Assembly (NCBI GenBank): GCA_021397835.1
Contig: JAJFZO010000034.1
Span: 4,590,501-4,654,500 of the forward strand
Length of the DNA: 64,000 nucleotides
From: Moringa oleifera
Lineage: Eukaryota; Streptophyta; Magnoliopsida; Brassicales; Moringaceae
Reading direction: 5' to 3'
Shown here one piece after another: positions 1-12,680 of the stretch (position 1 is its first letter; each line of letters opens with the position of its first letter). The translations under genes were made by a program, and so were the position numbers. The notes beneath the pieces are model-generated. The model searched no databases. It was not told where the DNA came from and saw only the letters and a program-made list of their open reading frames with translations.

Positions 1-1780
1 CACACAAAATTTGAATTAATATTACGAGTAGCAACTATTTATTGTAAACATTAGATTTTCTTTTTTTTTAAATACATATTTGTTTTAATGTGTTTTTTCT
101 AATAATATAATTTTGTGTTGTTTCATTTCATGATTTACTATGTTTTGTTTATTGTTTAAATAAAGGAATATTATCATTTTTAATTACTCCATTTTTTTAA
201 ATATCAATGATAAAAATATTTGTTTAGTAAATAATGTGACAAATTCTATACTTAAAAAGTATTTCTTGAGTTTTACCGTGAACGAAGCCGATTTGAGCAT
301 AATATTAAGCACCTAAAACATCATTGAATGATTGGGAAAATCTAAGATTATGTTACTTGGTGGGAAAAAATTAATTATTTGGAATGCTTCATTTTCTTTT
401 AAATCAAAGAAAAATCTACTAAGTTTTAGAAATATAAAGCAAAATGGTTATTACATCGAAATTTTTAATTAAACGCAAATGTAAAATATTTCTGCGTTAT
501 ATCTATTTTTTTTCTAGAAGATATATGTTTACTAAAAAGGTTGTCTACTTTTTTCTTGTGATTTATCTTGCACATATATTGATATAAATGAGAAAAATGC
601 TATAAAAAATTAGAAGTTTACTAATCCCAAGTCAATTGTGATATATATATATATATTTTAAGAATTCATATGGACATCCATTAAAGATTTAGAATATTAT
701 TCAATTTGATGATTTTCTCATATGCTTCTTATTCATAAAAGAATTTGTTATTAAAAAAGTTGATATTGAATTCTTTGCATTTCTAGATTCATCATGTGGG
801 TTTATTTACCCATCATGTGAATCATTTAAATATTTATGATTATTAATAGATGCACGTACTAGATGATATCATGTTCATTTGTTATCTACTCAATAATGTG
901 ACATTTGCGAGATTACTATAAATAATTTATTTAGAAATTTCACTTTCATATTATACAATGAAATTCATTTTAATAATATTGGTGAATTTATCTCTGAAGC
1001 ATTTAATGATTATTGATTAACAATTGAAATAACAGTTGAGCACGCTTTCGCCTGTGTGCATGCACAAAATGATTTAACAAAATCGTTTATTAAGTATCTT
1101 TAATTAATTGCTAAATCATTACTTATGAAAATCCAATTCTTTATCTTTACTTGGGGATATGCAATTTTATATGGAGTGATGTTTGTTCACATTGCAAACA
1201 TCATATATTAATTACTTTTCCATTGCAACCAACTATTGGCAAACGGTTTAATATTTTAGAAAAAAAAATTATATAGCTTTTCGTATAGGTTAATTATAGA
1301 GTAACTAAAAGTTTTGAGTTCTTTTAGCTTTTTTTATTTACTTTCAAACAAAAGTATCCTTCTTAGCCAAAACAAGTTATGCGATATGATATTGATTTGA
1401 AAGCCACTAAACCACTAAATCTTTTTTTTTTCTTTAATGCATATAAAAAACTTTTTCTCATTTTCTCTCACATTCTCAAGAAACCTGCAACATATTACTT
1501 CATTTTGACATTTAGTTGTCCTTACAAGTTTTAGCACATTTATTTTTTGATCATTTGTTACAACTATACATGAGCTTATGTTGAGTGGTATTTTGTTTTT
1601 TGTTTTACATGGTGATTGAAGTTGGGTGTGAAGTTTAGGTTTATTTTTTATTTTTTTCATGGTTTGTTTTTCCATACAAACTAAGAAATTTATGAACAAA
1701 GTATGCATTATGGTTTTGTCTACTTTTGGTAGGGTTGCGTTTGTGCCTAGAACTATTTTCAAGACACTATAACTAAATTC
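1..1780. other. AT-rich intergenic DNA, no gene seen
   Basis: AT-rich plant intergenic sequence with many short A and T runs and a small TA microsatellite near 642-656. The only open frames are short, low-complexity and without a recognisable domain, including the 115-codon minus-strand frame at 1415-1762. I see no RNA gene or promoter here. Confidence 0.6.
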
Positions 1781-2340
1781 TTCATGTAGTTGAGCTAAAT
1801 TATTGACATTGGCGAGCTTAATTGTTGCATTTTGTTAAGTTACATTTTGTTTTTTGTCAAGCTAAATTTTGGTTTATATTGAGATAAATTTGTGCCTTCT
1901 CTTTAGATAAAATTTTTACTTTGTTGAGCTGAATTTGTTTGTCGAGCTATTTACTTATATGCATTGTTGAGTTGAATTAGTGATATTGTCGAGCTGAATA
2001 AGTATGCATTATCAAGAAGAATTTTTTTTGTTTGAGCTATTTATCTGTGTTATGAAGATAAAATGTTTAATGCCGAGATGAATTAGTTTGTGTTATCAAA
2101 CTGAATTAGTTTTTTGGGTTACATTAGTTGTGATGTAAAATGAATCAATTTTGTTGTAAAATTGATTGAGTTTATCTTGTCGAGCTGAATTAGTTTGTCA
2201 AGCTATTTATTTATGTGTTATCGAGATGAACTATCAATGGTTATCAAGATGAAATATTTATTATCGAGATGAATTAGTTTATTTGTTGAGCTGATTTAGT
2301 TATGTTGTCAAGTTGAATGAATTTATGTGTGATTTTCATG
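1780..2340. repeat. Degenerate short tandem repeat with CGAGCT/CGAGAT core
   Basis: A motif close to TTGTCGAGCTGAATTAGTTT recurs about a dozen times with variable spacing of roughly 20-45 bases, alternating with CGAGATGAA and CGAGCTATTTA variants. Copies are diverged, so this is an old array. A related array lies at 25020-25330. Such degenerate arrays often occur in the subterminal parts of plant DNA transposons, but no terminal inverted repeat was identified. Confidence 0.55.
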
Positions 2341-2399
2341 TTTTAGAGTTTACATGACAATTATGAGTTATGTATTTGCAGATAAGAACCTTATAAAAA

Positions 2400-3310
2400 T
2401 CAAAAGCTAAAATTCAAAACTCTCAAAAAGAATTGAGGGGAGGGAAAGATTACTAAAAACTCCGATGCCAATGCACTAACAATAATTAGACAAGTGTTAG
2501 TTAATTTGGGTGATGACAATGAGTGTTGGACATCTTTAAGAGTAGCTGCATTTGGCATTTTTTTGTCAATGCTTGATATGGGCTTTAGTGGCAAAATTAT
2601 GAATCCTTCTTACTGCATGAGGCAAAGCAAAAACCAAACTTTGATATGGTCCTTTTGTTAGGCAGGTAAGAGGTTAGGTTTAGTTTTGTATAGTTTCATT
2701 TGATCACTAGCTTTGATTTAAGGGCTTGCTTGACTTAAACAGGTATCTAAGTTTTCACTCTAATATTATAAGCACTTTCTTAGTAGAGATAAGCTAAATA
2801 AGGATCATTGTAATATATATGTTATATACGTGGCTCATGAGTCGGATGAAAGGCATGTTATCCCCCATGGGTTTTGCACATAGTTGAGGATTCAAATGAG
2901 TTTAATAAGTTCATGAAGGACCATGTTATACTCTAATAGTATAATAGGATTCAGGAAAGTTATGGTAAATCGTACTTGTGAGCATGAGCTAATTAGCTAT
3001 AATTTGTGTAAGGTTGCAAGGGTGTTTCAAGTAATATATCTTTTAATTATTTATTTTGACATAAATTTTTTTTTCTATTTGAGAGAACTAATTTGGTTTG
3101 TTTTGATGCAGATTTTTGCTTTTAAGGTTATCCTATTCCTTGGCACTTTTATAGTGACCAAGGGGCCAAAAGCTTGGTTTTTTTGGATTTTACGATGGTC
3201 ACTTAAAATAATGTCTCGAGTTGATTCTTTTCAGAGAGTATCTACAAATACTGTAAGTTCATTTCATCGTTGTGTCATTCTCATTTATTTTACTCTCATT
3301 ATCTAAAACA
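2400..3310 (+). mobile_element. Possible decayed MULE/Ulp1-type transposon fragment
   Basis: Read on the plus strand, 2450-2680 gives a stretch with pattern F-G-x-x-L-x-M-x-x-x-x-F-S-G-K-I that loosely resembles the DUF1985 region of plant Mutator-like elements carrying a Ulp1 gene. A 127-codon open frame follows at 2923-3306, hydrophobic and without a clear match. The resemblance is by eye and weak. The flanking degenerate repeats are compatible with a decayed transposon. It could equally be unrelated noncoding DNA. Confidence 0.22.
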
Positions 3311-3960
3311 TAATTTCCATCACTTGTGTATATGTATTTAAAAGTTAGCTCTATTAAGCATTATACCATCTCAGGAGGAGATCGATGCTCAATACGACCA
3401 AAAGGTATTCACCATTAATTTATCTTTGTATGTGGAGCCAGACATCCATACCAAAATGTATGTATGTGTGTGTATTGCTTTAAGCAGTGGGAAACACAAA
3501 CCATAATAATTATCTCTTCCAAACTCTTTAATGTTTACTTGTAAACTCATTCAATGTTTAACGTAAGAAAAATAAAAGAGAAAAAAATATAGTGAATTAC
3601 AAAATCAACAATTAAGAAAGTTATTTGTGAAACTCTTAGTTTTTAGTGTTAATGTTCGAACTCTCTAATTTTAACTCTCACCCAAATAAAAATCCAGATC
3701 TAGAATCAAGAAAATTATTTGTGAAAATTGTTAATGCTTATGAGGTACTATCTATGTATAGTCCCCAAACCCTTGAAATTTTATATTAATTCTTTTATTT
3801 ATAGGTGTTAAACTAAATTCTATTTAGAAAGTCAATTTTATTACAATTTAGTCCCTTAAGTGGATTGATTTTACTTTAATATAAATTATTAATTTTTTCT
3901 AGAAAAGAAATATTTTTATGATTCTTTATTAGTATAGTTATGTTTTGCATGATTTATTTT
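3310..3960. other. AT-rich intergenic DNA, no gene seen
   Basis: No open frame of interest, no recognisable RNA gene and no strong repeat seen in this stretch. Confidence 0.5.
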
Positions 3961-5080
3961 AGCAATAACTTTGAGTGGTATGTATTTAATTTGGCATAGT
4001 TATTAAATAGTTTGATCATAGTGGCTTACTAATCATCTACAATGACTTATTAAATAGAAATAGCAACTTATTAAATAGGCATAGTAATTTATTAGACAAT
4101 CACAACAATAAATTAATCAAGCATACTAAACAAATATGATTTACTAAACAAACATAGTGACATATTAATCAAGCATAATAACTTATTAAACATTCATTTT
4201 GCTTATCAAAAGGTATAGTGATTGAGTGAGTATTTTACTTAGTTTAATTTTGCATGTCTAACTGTTAATGTATAATTGATTATTTGAGTTTTCTCAAAAT
4301 TACAAAAAAAAATTGTAAAATGTTCTGTGTTAAGTTCATGGAGTTGATCATGGAAGGTCTCTTTTTGATTTTTGATAAGTGTGCCATGGAGTGGATTTGA
4401 CAATCAATGACGCTAGAAATTTATGCAAATTCTAAAGACTTTAATTGAATATACCTTTGTTTGTAGTCATTATCTGATTGTTAGAATATTTGACATGTTT
4501 ATCGTATTTTTTTTAATTCCAATATGTATTTATATAATGTACTTTTGATAGTGCAAATGTTGTTTGTCAAAAATATAAAATACAATTGATATAATTTTAA
4601 ACTTTTACAAATATTAAGTGCATTATAAACTTAACAATAAGTCAATATGTTATATCAACCAAGTAAAGTAGTGGCTTAAATGAATTATAAAGTCTCATTT
4701 TGAAATTGAATAATGTGAATTGTCTTACCATTTTAGGTAATTTTAAGTTGAATAATGACTCATATGCATCATATATTTTATATACCAACCAAGTAATAAG
4801 AAGTCACTATTTTCTAGGTTAAGTTATTATGACATTGCAAAAACTCATTTTGATAGTATCATAAGTCATTACTAGGTTACATGTAATTAATATGAATTAT
4901 ACAAGCAAGTGTGTATTATCCACTTACAATGAATGTGACAATATATTTGATCTACTAGTAAGTCACCATTTCTTGGGTTAAGTCACTATTTTCATGAGTT
5001 AAGTCACTATGCTAGTATATTAAGTCACTGTGGTGTACCATAAGTTATTAGGTTGTACCAATTTCTATACTATTGCATTA
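3960..5080. repeat. Degenerate repeats of TTATTAAATA / AAGTCACTAT type
   Basis: Between about 3990 and 4215 a motif close to CATAGTGACTTATTAAA recurs several times. From about 4800 to 5060 a motif close to GTTAAGTCACTAT recurs, partly related to the first set. Like the array at 1780-2340 these look like old subterminal or satellite-like repeats around a decayed element. No coding signal is seen. Confidence 0.45.
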
Positions 5081-5199
5081 CTTTGTTATCACATTAGGTC
5101 GTATGAGTTATCTTTCCCTCATCACAAAATCTTTCAAATTTAATATCATGAATATTCATGTCGTTCATTCATAATTAAAAAAAAAAAAAAAGGGGCTTA

Positions 5200-5620
5200 C
5201 CTCATTGCTGCTAGTACGAGAATTGAATTGATAAGCCCTCATTGGCAATACATCTTTCTCATCGATGCATGTATTTTCACCATGTAAATCTTACTTTATG
5301 TTTTTGATATGAATGAATAAATGACCTCGAGAACATATCATTTGGTCATGTAGTAAGAATTTCACGTCATTATCGTTCGACAACTTCACTTGTACCTTGT
5401 TGTCATTAATTCTATTGAAGGTGTCCATCTTAATGTCATGATTAGAATATCTCACATCCAAAAATGATTTTTCGTAGTCAACCAATTGATTACATGTACA
5501 GCTTCAATCAACCATCACTCCTTTGCTTTGCACTGCATCATCAACCTATTTTTCATTGAATGCTACTAATGCTCGAATCTCCTCAATCATCTAATGCATC
5601 ATAAACAAGATATTACTAAT
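5200..5620 (-). mobile_element. Possible fragment of a MuDR-type transposase N-terminus
   Basis: The minus strand from about 5485 to 5291 is open for 64 codons and includes a run ending in a 'D-N-D-V-K-F-L-L' pattern, which resembles the PB1-like N-terminal region found before the transposase in some plant MuDR elements. The match is short and by eye, and there is no transposase core or zinc finger. Kept as a tentative annotation because it lies among repeats typical of decayed transposons. Confidence 0.22.
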
Positions 5621-6110
5621 TGTCAACATAGTGTATCCTTTAAAACAACCATACATGCATGATAATTCAAGCTGTTTTTGATGTAATAACTTACTAGTAA
5701 AACATGATAGCTCACTACAATGATTGATATCGGTTTTTTTTGTTCAAATAAATCTATTTTATAATTGATTGATTTTATATTCAAATGCATATAACTTATC
5801 TGATTTAAACAAGTCCAATATCAAATAGTTTATTTATTCATGTATGGTAGAATGTTAAAAATGTCATATGATATTAAACAAAGCAAACCACAATCACTCC
5901 TTCAAATCATGTTGAAATTCTTTCAATTCTTAAGATAAACCGAGAATATGATTGAAATTAATAATTTAATATATTTTAAAGATATGTGATTTATTATTTA
6001 TCAAAAAGAATTCAATATTACTATGTCAAAATAAAGCTTCATGTATACTTCAATCTAAAAACTGGTACATTAATATATATATATATATATATATCACCAA
6101 AATTCCACTT
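5620..6110. other. AT-rich intergenic DNA with a TA microsatellite
   Basis: Nothing coding is seen. A TA repeat occupies about 6074-6095. Confidence 0.5.
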
Positions 6111-6119
6111 AAAATTAAA

Positions 6120-6520
6120 GGTTTGACCATGTCTGAAGGAAGAAAAAGTAAATCTTGTAGTTAAAGGAATAGAAGAGGTAACCTATAGACTCAAGCGATC
6201 AGCTAGCTTCGTGAAAACTCACCTTGTATTCCATGTGATTAAGTTGACTTCGATGAGCAGACCAACCCAAAGAGGAACTTGCCCACGAGGGCGACTCAAG
6301 AAGTTATAGATAAACCTATTAAAGAAGTGGAGTATATCATAGCTGAGCACACTATGAGTTAGCCCTTTTTTGACACTGTATGAGTGAGATACAGCTTAGT
6401 CAACTAGAAGGAGCCAAACCTGAGTACGAGGTAAGTTGGGAACTGTTTAGAATGATAACGATGTTCAACAGATCCAAATAGATAATTTCGCAGATCTAGT
6501 CGCGAAAGTATTACACACTG
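6120..6520 (+). mobile_element. Decayed Ty3/gypsy fragment (integrase C-terminus and chromodomain-like tail)
   Basis: Translating the plus strand with frame changes gives 'VTYRLKR' followed by 'HLVFHV' near 6180-6240, the usual transition at the end of a Ty3/gypsy integrase. A second frame (about 6250-6350) then reads a hydrophilic linker with 'DKPIKEVEYIIAEH', like the start of the chromodomain of plant chromoviruses, and a third gives 'EYEVSWE' near 6420-6445, like the chromodomain WKG..SWE end. Stops and frameshifts break it, so it is a dead 3' fragment only. It sits directly downstream of the UGT gene. Confidence 0.5.
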
Positions 6521-6639
6521 CAACATTTGAGAAGACGATATACCATTTTCTTCGACCGAGGTTTTATTCCATTGGAATTTCCTAGTAAGGGAAGCCATCA
6601 TTGATTGAGTAAATTAATTGAAGTGAAACCTATACATCA

Positions 6640-8505
6640 TCAGTTAAGTGAAGAAGTCTGAATAATAAGTTTGTTGAGATCATCTAGGAATGCAGTGAGA
6701 TTGGCCATCACTCTCCTAGTAGCGTCTTGTCCCATGGTGTTGGCGTGCAGCCTCATCAACCTGTTACTCATCTCATTATCCTCCATAACTCTCTTCAAGC
6801 CTTGTTCAACTTCTTTCTGGCCAAATCCATAGATTTGGACTCCAATTTTCCACACTTCAACAATGTAGGTGCAATTCACAAACTGATCCCCTGCGACTGG
6901 ATAGCACAAAAGCCGCTTCTTGCATTGTATAGCCTCCATTGTAGAATTCCAGCCACAATGTGTGAGATAGCACCCCACAGCCTCATGTTGCAGCACCTCC
7001 ATTTGCGGTGCCCATGAAACTACTTTGCCTCGCCTTGCCACTCTCTCCAAGTACCCAGTTGGCAGTCCCTCTCGCCAATTTAGCCCTAACACCCATATGA
7101 ATGGCCGCCCTGAGGCCTCAAGGGCCAACGCTAAGCTTCTCAACTTTGCTTCTCCGATTGGGCTCACCCAACTTCCAAACGAAATATAGACGACTGAGTG
7201 AGGCTTTTGGTTGTCCAGCCAGTCTATGCAGCTCATGTCTTCTTCCCAAAAACTAGGGTTCTTTGTTACAGCATGTCTTCCAAGTGGTCCAACTGAAAAA
7301 ATCATTAATGGATGATTGATGCAGCTCTCTGTCATAATTTGACTCTGTTGGTTGTGGTCAGTCCAATATTCATCAGGAAAGGAATTCACTAGGAGCCATT
7401 GGAGATTCCTTGATCGATCAAGGGTTCTTCTCCAAAATCTAAATCTTGCTTTCCTTGATGCCAAAGTTCCAATCAGCCATGGAAGATCTCCGGTAGACAG
7501 CATTGGTTGATTGGGTAAGGAACATGCTGTGCCTTCATATTGAGGACATCCTGCCCACAAATGCCTCGTTATTATATGTGATAAAGCTATCTTAACAATA
7601 AAATGAGTGACATAAGCTATGTTATTGGTCCTTCCCCCTGATATTTGGGTTTTCTATTTGTCATTTTTCATTTTTTATTGAAGGCATTAACTTCTGCTTT
7701 TTCCACACCAAGGGATCAATATTTATGTATCCTTTTAATAAAATGAATGACATATGCTATGTCCCTATGGTCAACTTGTACTAAAACTATATTAGTAGTA
7801 ATGGATATTTGATTAACAATAGAATATTAATGTCTTGAATAATTCTCTGCAGAAGCAACATCCAACAGCTTTGCTTGCATTGCACCTAAGTTGATGAACA
7901 TTAAGGAAGTAGCAGAAAATTGCAAATAATTTTAAACCGCAATATTAAACTAATTAGGGGAGGTCATAAGCTAGCTTATTGGTATCTATATCAGAAGTAA
8001 TTACAGAGAAAACGAAAATGTAAGTACCTGTATCAGAAATAATGCCTCTCCTTAGCATGTCCGGTATGGCAGCGATCAAGCGGTAAGTAGCAAGCATGGC
8101 CGGCCAAAATCCGGCGGCCGGGATGCTGCATCGATTGGCCACCTGGATAGCCCATGAGGCTAACAAATCGACAACCATACACAAAACTGTACCATCTTCG
8201 TCAACTTCATGAAAGAGCCTCTCCAAATGAATTGGCATGGTTTCTTCCATTGCCTTCTCAATGCAGAAGAAGTCACGAGGCCCTTCGCCCACCAAACCAT
8301 CCGGTATCGGTATGCAAGAAATTCCATCATCTGGTTCGATACAAGAAATGATCCGACGATGAATGAACTCCGGGGTGACCATTATAGGCTGGAACCCTCG
8401 GCTGAGGAAGGTAGTGGCCAGTTTTAGCATGGGAGTAACATGGCCCTGTGCTGGATACGGAACCAATATGATTTTAGGCTTCTTCAAGCACTTCATAATA
8501 CCCAT
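6640..8505 (-). CDS. UGT82A1: UDP-glycosyltransferase, UGT82A1-like (two exons)
   Basis: Family-1 glycosyltransferase predicted to transfer a sugar from a UDP-sugar to a small acceptor in the cytosol; the acceptor of the UGT82A group is not known to me. Exon 1 is 8505-8028, the intron 8027-7551 (donor CAG/GTACTT, acceptor GGGCAG/GA), exon 2 7550-6640. The spliced frame is 1,389 bases, 462 residues, normal for plant UGTs. Visible features: catalytic His22 in 'PAQGHVTP', partner Asp113 in 'VVDLLASWA', and a complete 44-residue PSPG box at about 339-382 with HCGWNS and the terminal GDQ, whose last Gln usually goes with glucose donors. The 'RLLCYPVAGDQFVNC' segment inside the box matches the UGT82 group rather than UGT83 or UGT85. 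ATG at 8505 fits the normal N-terminus. Broken copies lie at 19.1-19.9 kb. Confidence 0.9.
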
Positions 8506-8590
8506 CTCTCCTCTCTCGGCTTCCTAATTTGTGTGTGTTCCCAATGTTTGTTGCATCAATCGGCATTCAAATGGTGAACTAGAAACCTGA

Positions 8591-8597
8591 TTTATAG
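8591..8597 (-). promoter_or_regulatory. Probable TATA element of the UGT gene
   Basis: On the minus strand this reads CTATAAAT about 86 bases upstream of the ATG at 8505. The element is kept in both duplicated copies (near 19075 on plus and near 19940 on minus), followed by the same ATCAGG context, which supports it as the core promoter. Confidence 0.6.
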
Positions 8598-8870
8598 GAG
8601 AAGAGAGTCAACTAAGCATGTGCCTGAAAATGTTGCCAAACATATAAAAAACTGTACAATGGAACAGGAACTTGTCAGAATTATTGACGCATTATTACGT
8701 CGTCTATTGCTTTAATGGATTTGGGTTAATGGCGCATGCAATAATAGGGAAGCAACAGTGTCTGAAGGTTGGTGGGTCAAAACACCAACCTTCTTTTCTT
8801 CTTTGATTAAAAGCTAATTAATGCAAGTTAGGCTACAGAGCACCAAGGATTGTTTTTTAATTGAAGCATT

Positions 8871-8893
8871 GGAGGGGGAGGGGGAGGGGGAGG
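8871..8893 (+). repeat. G-rich tract with G-quadruplex potential in the UGT promoter
   Basis: Three consecutive G5 runs separated by single A, flanked by GG on both sides, lie on the plus strand about 370 bases upstream of the minus-strand UGT start. Single-base loops favour a stable G-quadruplex. The duplicated promoter at about 20090 has only a short GGGGAGG at the matching place, so the tract expanded or contracted after duplication. Confidence 0.6.
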
Positions 8894-9256
8894 AATTTAG
8901 AGCACGTGATGGAATGCCATGCTCTTTTGGCCTACTTCATTAAGGAATCAATGGAAGAGCAATAATCTTTGTTGTTTATTAACTAGATATCCAGAGAAAC
9001 AATATGTTTTTATGCAACCGACAGTGATGTGGTAAAGTTACCACCTTGGTAGCACTTGAATCTCTGTGGGGACGAAAGTGAAGAAAAGAGTGAATGGAAC
9101 CTGCCCAAGACGCCAAAATTTGATGCTCTTGTTAGTTGTGGGTGCCAACAGCCACCAAATCTCATTTAATTCTTGAGAGATAAAAGTGATATTACTCACG
9201 TGGGTATTATCTTGGAAAGCTCTAACACTGCCAACAACCCATTTGCACCCAACCAA

Positions 9257-10620
9257 ATTTTTATACTTTCTACGCTTTTAATGTTGCTTTTACTTGTTAA
9301 AAAAATTATTTTTAAAATATGTACCAAAAATTTTGTACTACATCTTAGTTTGGATTTAATCTTATAATATTAGTTTGATTAATTATGCACATGACATTTT
9401 ATTTTAGTTTAATTTAATTTTTAATTTAATTTTTTAAAATTATTCAAATTAAAAAAATTTACGAGAAATTTTAATTTAAAATTTTTACAAACGTAAATAA
9501 ATATTCAAATTACTTTCAAAAAAAATTAAAACTTTTTAAAACTAAAACTATTTTACTTAATTTACGTCTTCAAAATTTTGAAACTTTACCAAAAGTAATA
9601 TGTGGGTTAAAAATTATTTAAAATTAAGAGTATAGAATTTATTTTAATCATTTATGAGACATTTTAACAAATTAAAATTTTTATAATTATTTGAATCATT
9701 TGTGAGATATTCTAACAATGAAAATATTTTTTTATTTTTATAATTATTAAAATTAAAATTTAAAATTAAAATTAAAATTAAAAAATTAAATATATATAGT
9801 TAAGATGTTTCATCGCTTAATGGATAAAAATGTAAAAAAAAAAAAATCATAAATAAAAGACCAAATGAAAATGGAACATATTGATAACACCAAATGACTT
9901 TTGTCCATGTTATTTGCTAAACTTAGGTAAGATCCGGACAAATGCCTTCTAAGGATAGGTAGCTAAGGGAGGCTGTAAATGGAAAAGAAATTCAAAAAAG
10001 AAAACAAGATATAAATTAGAAGGGGGAAATTTGTTTAACCTTTCTAGGTGTTTACAAAAATAATTAAAATTAGTACTTCGATTGTTTCTAGTTGTTTTCT
10101 TTTTTAAATTTTTGAAATGAAATGTTTTTAATGGGTTTGAATATTAAAGAAAAATCAGAAGAGAAAGAAATACAACAAGTCTGCCTTCCTGTGTGCTTTT
10201 ATTCATAACAAACCTTAAAACTCTTTATTTTTCTCAAAAAGTCAGCGATTGTTTGAAGAAAGCTTTAAGGATTCATCGATGATTCTCTAATAAATTTTGA
10301 TAAAGTTATAAATTACACCAATTTGTTTTTTTTTTCCTCAAAAATATGTTGATTTTTTTAAAAAAATGATAGTAAGTTATAATGAAATACCTACAAAAAA
10401 TCTCTTTTTTGTGTTTTTTTTTTAGTATATTATGTGTCATTACGCTTGAATAGATAATGAACATGTTAAAATATCTTTTTAAAATGTAACTATATTACAA
10501 TTTTTAGATATTTTATGGGTGTATTATTGGCTTATTTTAGTGTGGTTTTATTGATGAGGATAAGTATGAAATCACCTAGTTAGGTTATCAATGACTTGTA
10601 TATAATCATTCAAAAGTTTG
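9257..10620. other. Very AT-rich intergenic DNA, no gene seen
   Basis: Dominated by TTTAAAATT and AAAATTAAA type low-complexity sequence (especially 9290-9790). No open frame with a recognisable domain. Confidence 0.55.
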
Positions 10621-10639
10621 GAGTATTCTACTATATGAG

Positions 10640-10830
10640 CTTGTTTGGACATAGTTAGTTGTGATGTTCATGCATTATTTATACTATTCATATATTATTT
10701 GTACTATTTATATACTATTTGTATTATTTATGTACTATTTATATTATTCATGTATCATTGTAATATTTATATATTATTTACACTATTTATGTATTACTTT
10801 TAATGTTCGTATATTATGTAGATGGTGAAA
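10640..10830 (+). repeat. Minisatellite of CTATTTATATTATTCATGTA type
   Basis: About nine degenerate copies of a motif of roughly 20 bases, close to ACTATTTATATATTATTTGT. A related array in the opposite orientation occupies about 15860-16035 (AATAATACATGAACA type). Two inverted subterminal-type arrays about 5 kb apart are reminiscent of DNA transposon ends, but I could not define terminal inverted repeats or target-site duplications. Confidence 0.5.
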
Positions 10831-12680
10831 AAGGGAACTGTTAAAGTTGATAAGACTTGTCCTAACTTTTTAAGGGCTTAGTGCAAAAATTTAAATGAGA
10901 TGGCAAAACTTAGAATTAACAAAAAGACAACTTTTATTATAAAGCACAAGGTAATTATTTTTGCTTATCTCAACAATGTACTAAAAATAAAAATTAATGC
11001 AAATAAAATAATTATTTACATTACAATAAGGATACCTAATTTTAAGTCTTGCACTTTAGAAAGTTATAGTCGTAGAAAATCAATAACACTTAATGAGCAA
11101 AAAAATTGTTATAACAAAAAGGAAAGAAAGAATTATGTTCTCAAAGCTTGTAGAATGGCTTTTGGAGAAGTACTTCTCATTTGAAAGCAAACATTTGGAT
11201 CGACTTGGTTAGGGACTTGGCAAATATTCATTACTTAGGATCTCAAGGTCGAGGATATTGACACCAGGGTGAATTGTTTATGGGATGACTTGAGTAAAGG
11301 AAGAAAAGGAGGATTTGTTGCAAGGCTAGGTTTGTGAAGATTGAAAATAATTCCTTCACTATAAAGGATAACAAAAACTAATGGTAGCTTGATTTGATGG
11401 TTTGGGTGCTACAAATTTTTTAACTAATCTAATCCTAAAACTATGCACCCTCATAATCTGATCCTTTATAAAATAGGGAGATATTTTTTTCCTGACATGA
11501 TCCTTCTTTGAGCTTATTATAAGGATGAGTAGTTCTCTAATCAAGCATAAGGTCTTGTCAATATGTCTGATTAGGCTAGTCCACACGTTAAGGTTGGGTC
11601 TCATCCCTTCATATCAAGCCTAAAAGTATTAGTTTTTCTAGCCTTTATTTGATTTGGGGTGGTTATTTATAAACAAAAGTGGTTTTTCCAAATTGAAATG
11701 CTAAAGGCAAGTCTATCAAAACCTTTTTCATCCCTATTTTAGTTAAATAAAAAAAATCTACTAAAAAAGGCTATCGAAAGACTATTGCATTTCAAATCTA
11801 GGCATTTGTAGATGAAAGCTATCATCCCTCTTCTAGAATTTGGTAGAAGTTAAGAGGGAGAGATGTGGTAGGTTTCACAAATATAAAGAATGAAATGGTG
11901 AATAGGGAGATACATTCCTACCCTTAGGCAGTATTCAAAAATGCAAACCCAATCATCATGTGAGATCAAGGCCAATTTGTAAGGGTTAAGATATCTATCA
12001 TAATGGAAGGGAGATGCAATATTTCTTGCAAACTAGCTTAAATTTTGCTTCTGTGTACGCTGGGGGTCCAAAAATTGGCATTGGATCTAAAAAATGAAAC
12101 AGAAGAATAAAGAGATGAAGAACTCATTGAAAGAGAGATGAATGCTCAAGAATATGAAGCTTGAAGAGAGAAAGGGAAACAAGGCCTTGGATACTCAAAA
12201 TGAAAAATAAAGAAAAGAAAATGTGAAGGCATGGTTTATATACTGACTGACCAAAGAGACACTACCTCAGATCCAATACCTTTCATAGATTTTTAGATGT
12301 ATATAGTTATGTTACAATTAATGTGTCAAAACAGAATAGTGCAAAGCGATGGACACTAAAAGGTGTTGAGGGTTGGGTTTGACTATGTCGAAGCTAATGT
12401 CTGGCCTTATTAATTAATCAAATCAAAGGTGGACATTCGACCCTATCAATCAATTGCATCAGCATCTAGAGTCCAACCTAGTGAGTTGCTTGAAGCTTTG
12501 TTGAGCCTAGACTCCATACTTAACATATGTTTTTCGTTCAAATTTTCAAGACTGTATAGCCTAATTCTTGGATTTTGATTATTTTTTTCATTTTTTGTTA
12601 AAATTAATTTTAAATTAATATTTAATTGTTCACTGATACAAAAGTTTCAAAGATAGAAAGTCATCAACAAGTCTTTAGCA
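10830..12680. other. Intergenic DNA, probably decayed transposon, no gene identified
   Basis: Base composition is less AT-extreme than the flanks, and short open frames occur at 10900-11184 (plus) and 11359-11604 (minus), but neither shows a domain or family I recognise. Likely old mobile-element sequence, by context only. Confidence 0.35.

Larger units (their letters stand above)
8506..9256 (-). promoter_or_regulatory. UGT upstream region, duplicated at 19.88-20.42 kb
   Basis: The 5' flank of the UGT gene is mixed-composition DNA that can be aligned by eye, with gaps, to 19876-20420. Shared blocks include the TATA region, a TTTGATTAAAAGCTAATTA block (about 8802 and 20025), a 'CATGCTCTTTTGGCCTACTTCA' type block (about 8920 and 20126) and a block ending at CATTTAATTCTT (about 9163 and 20358). 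This looks like a promoter copied along with the gene. Confidence 0.6.

Noticed and set aside
10640..10830. Repeat array as CRISPR-like
   Set aside because: Plant nuclear DNA; the units are degenerate minisatellite copies without unique spacers.
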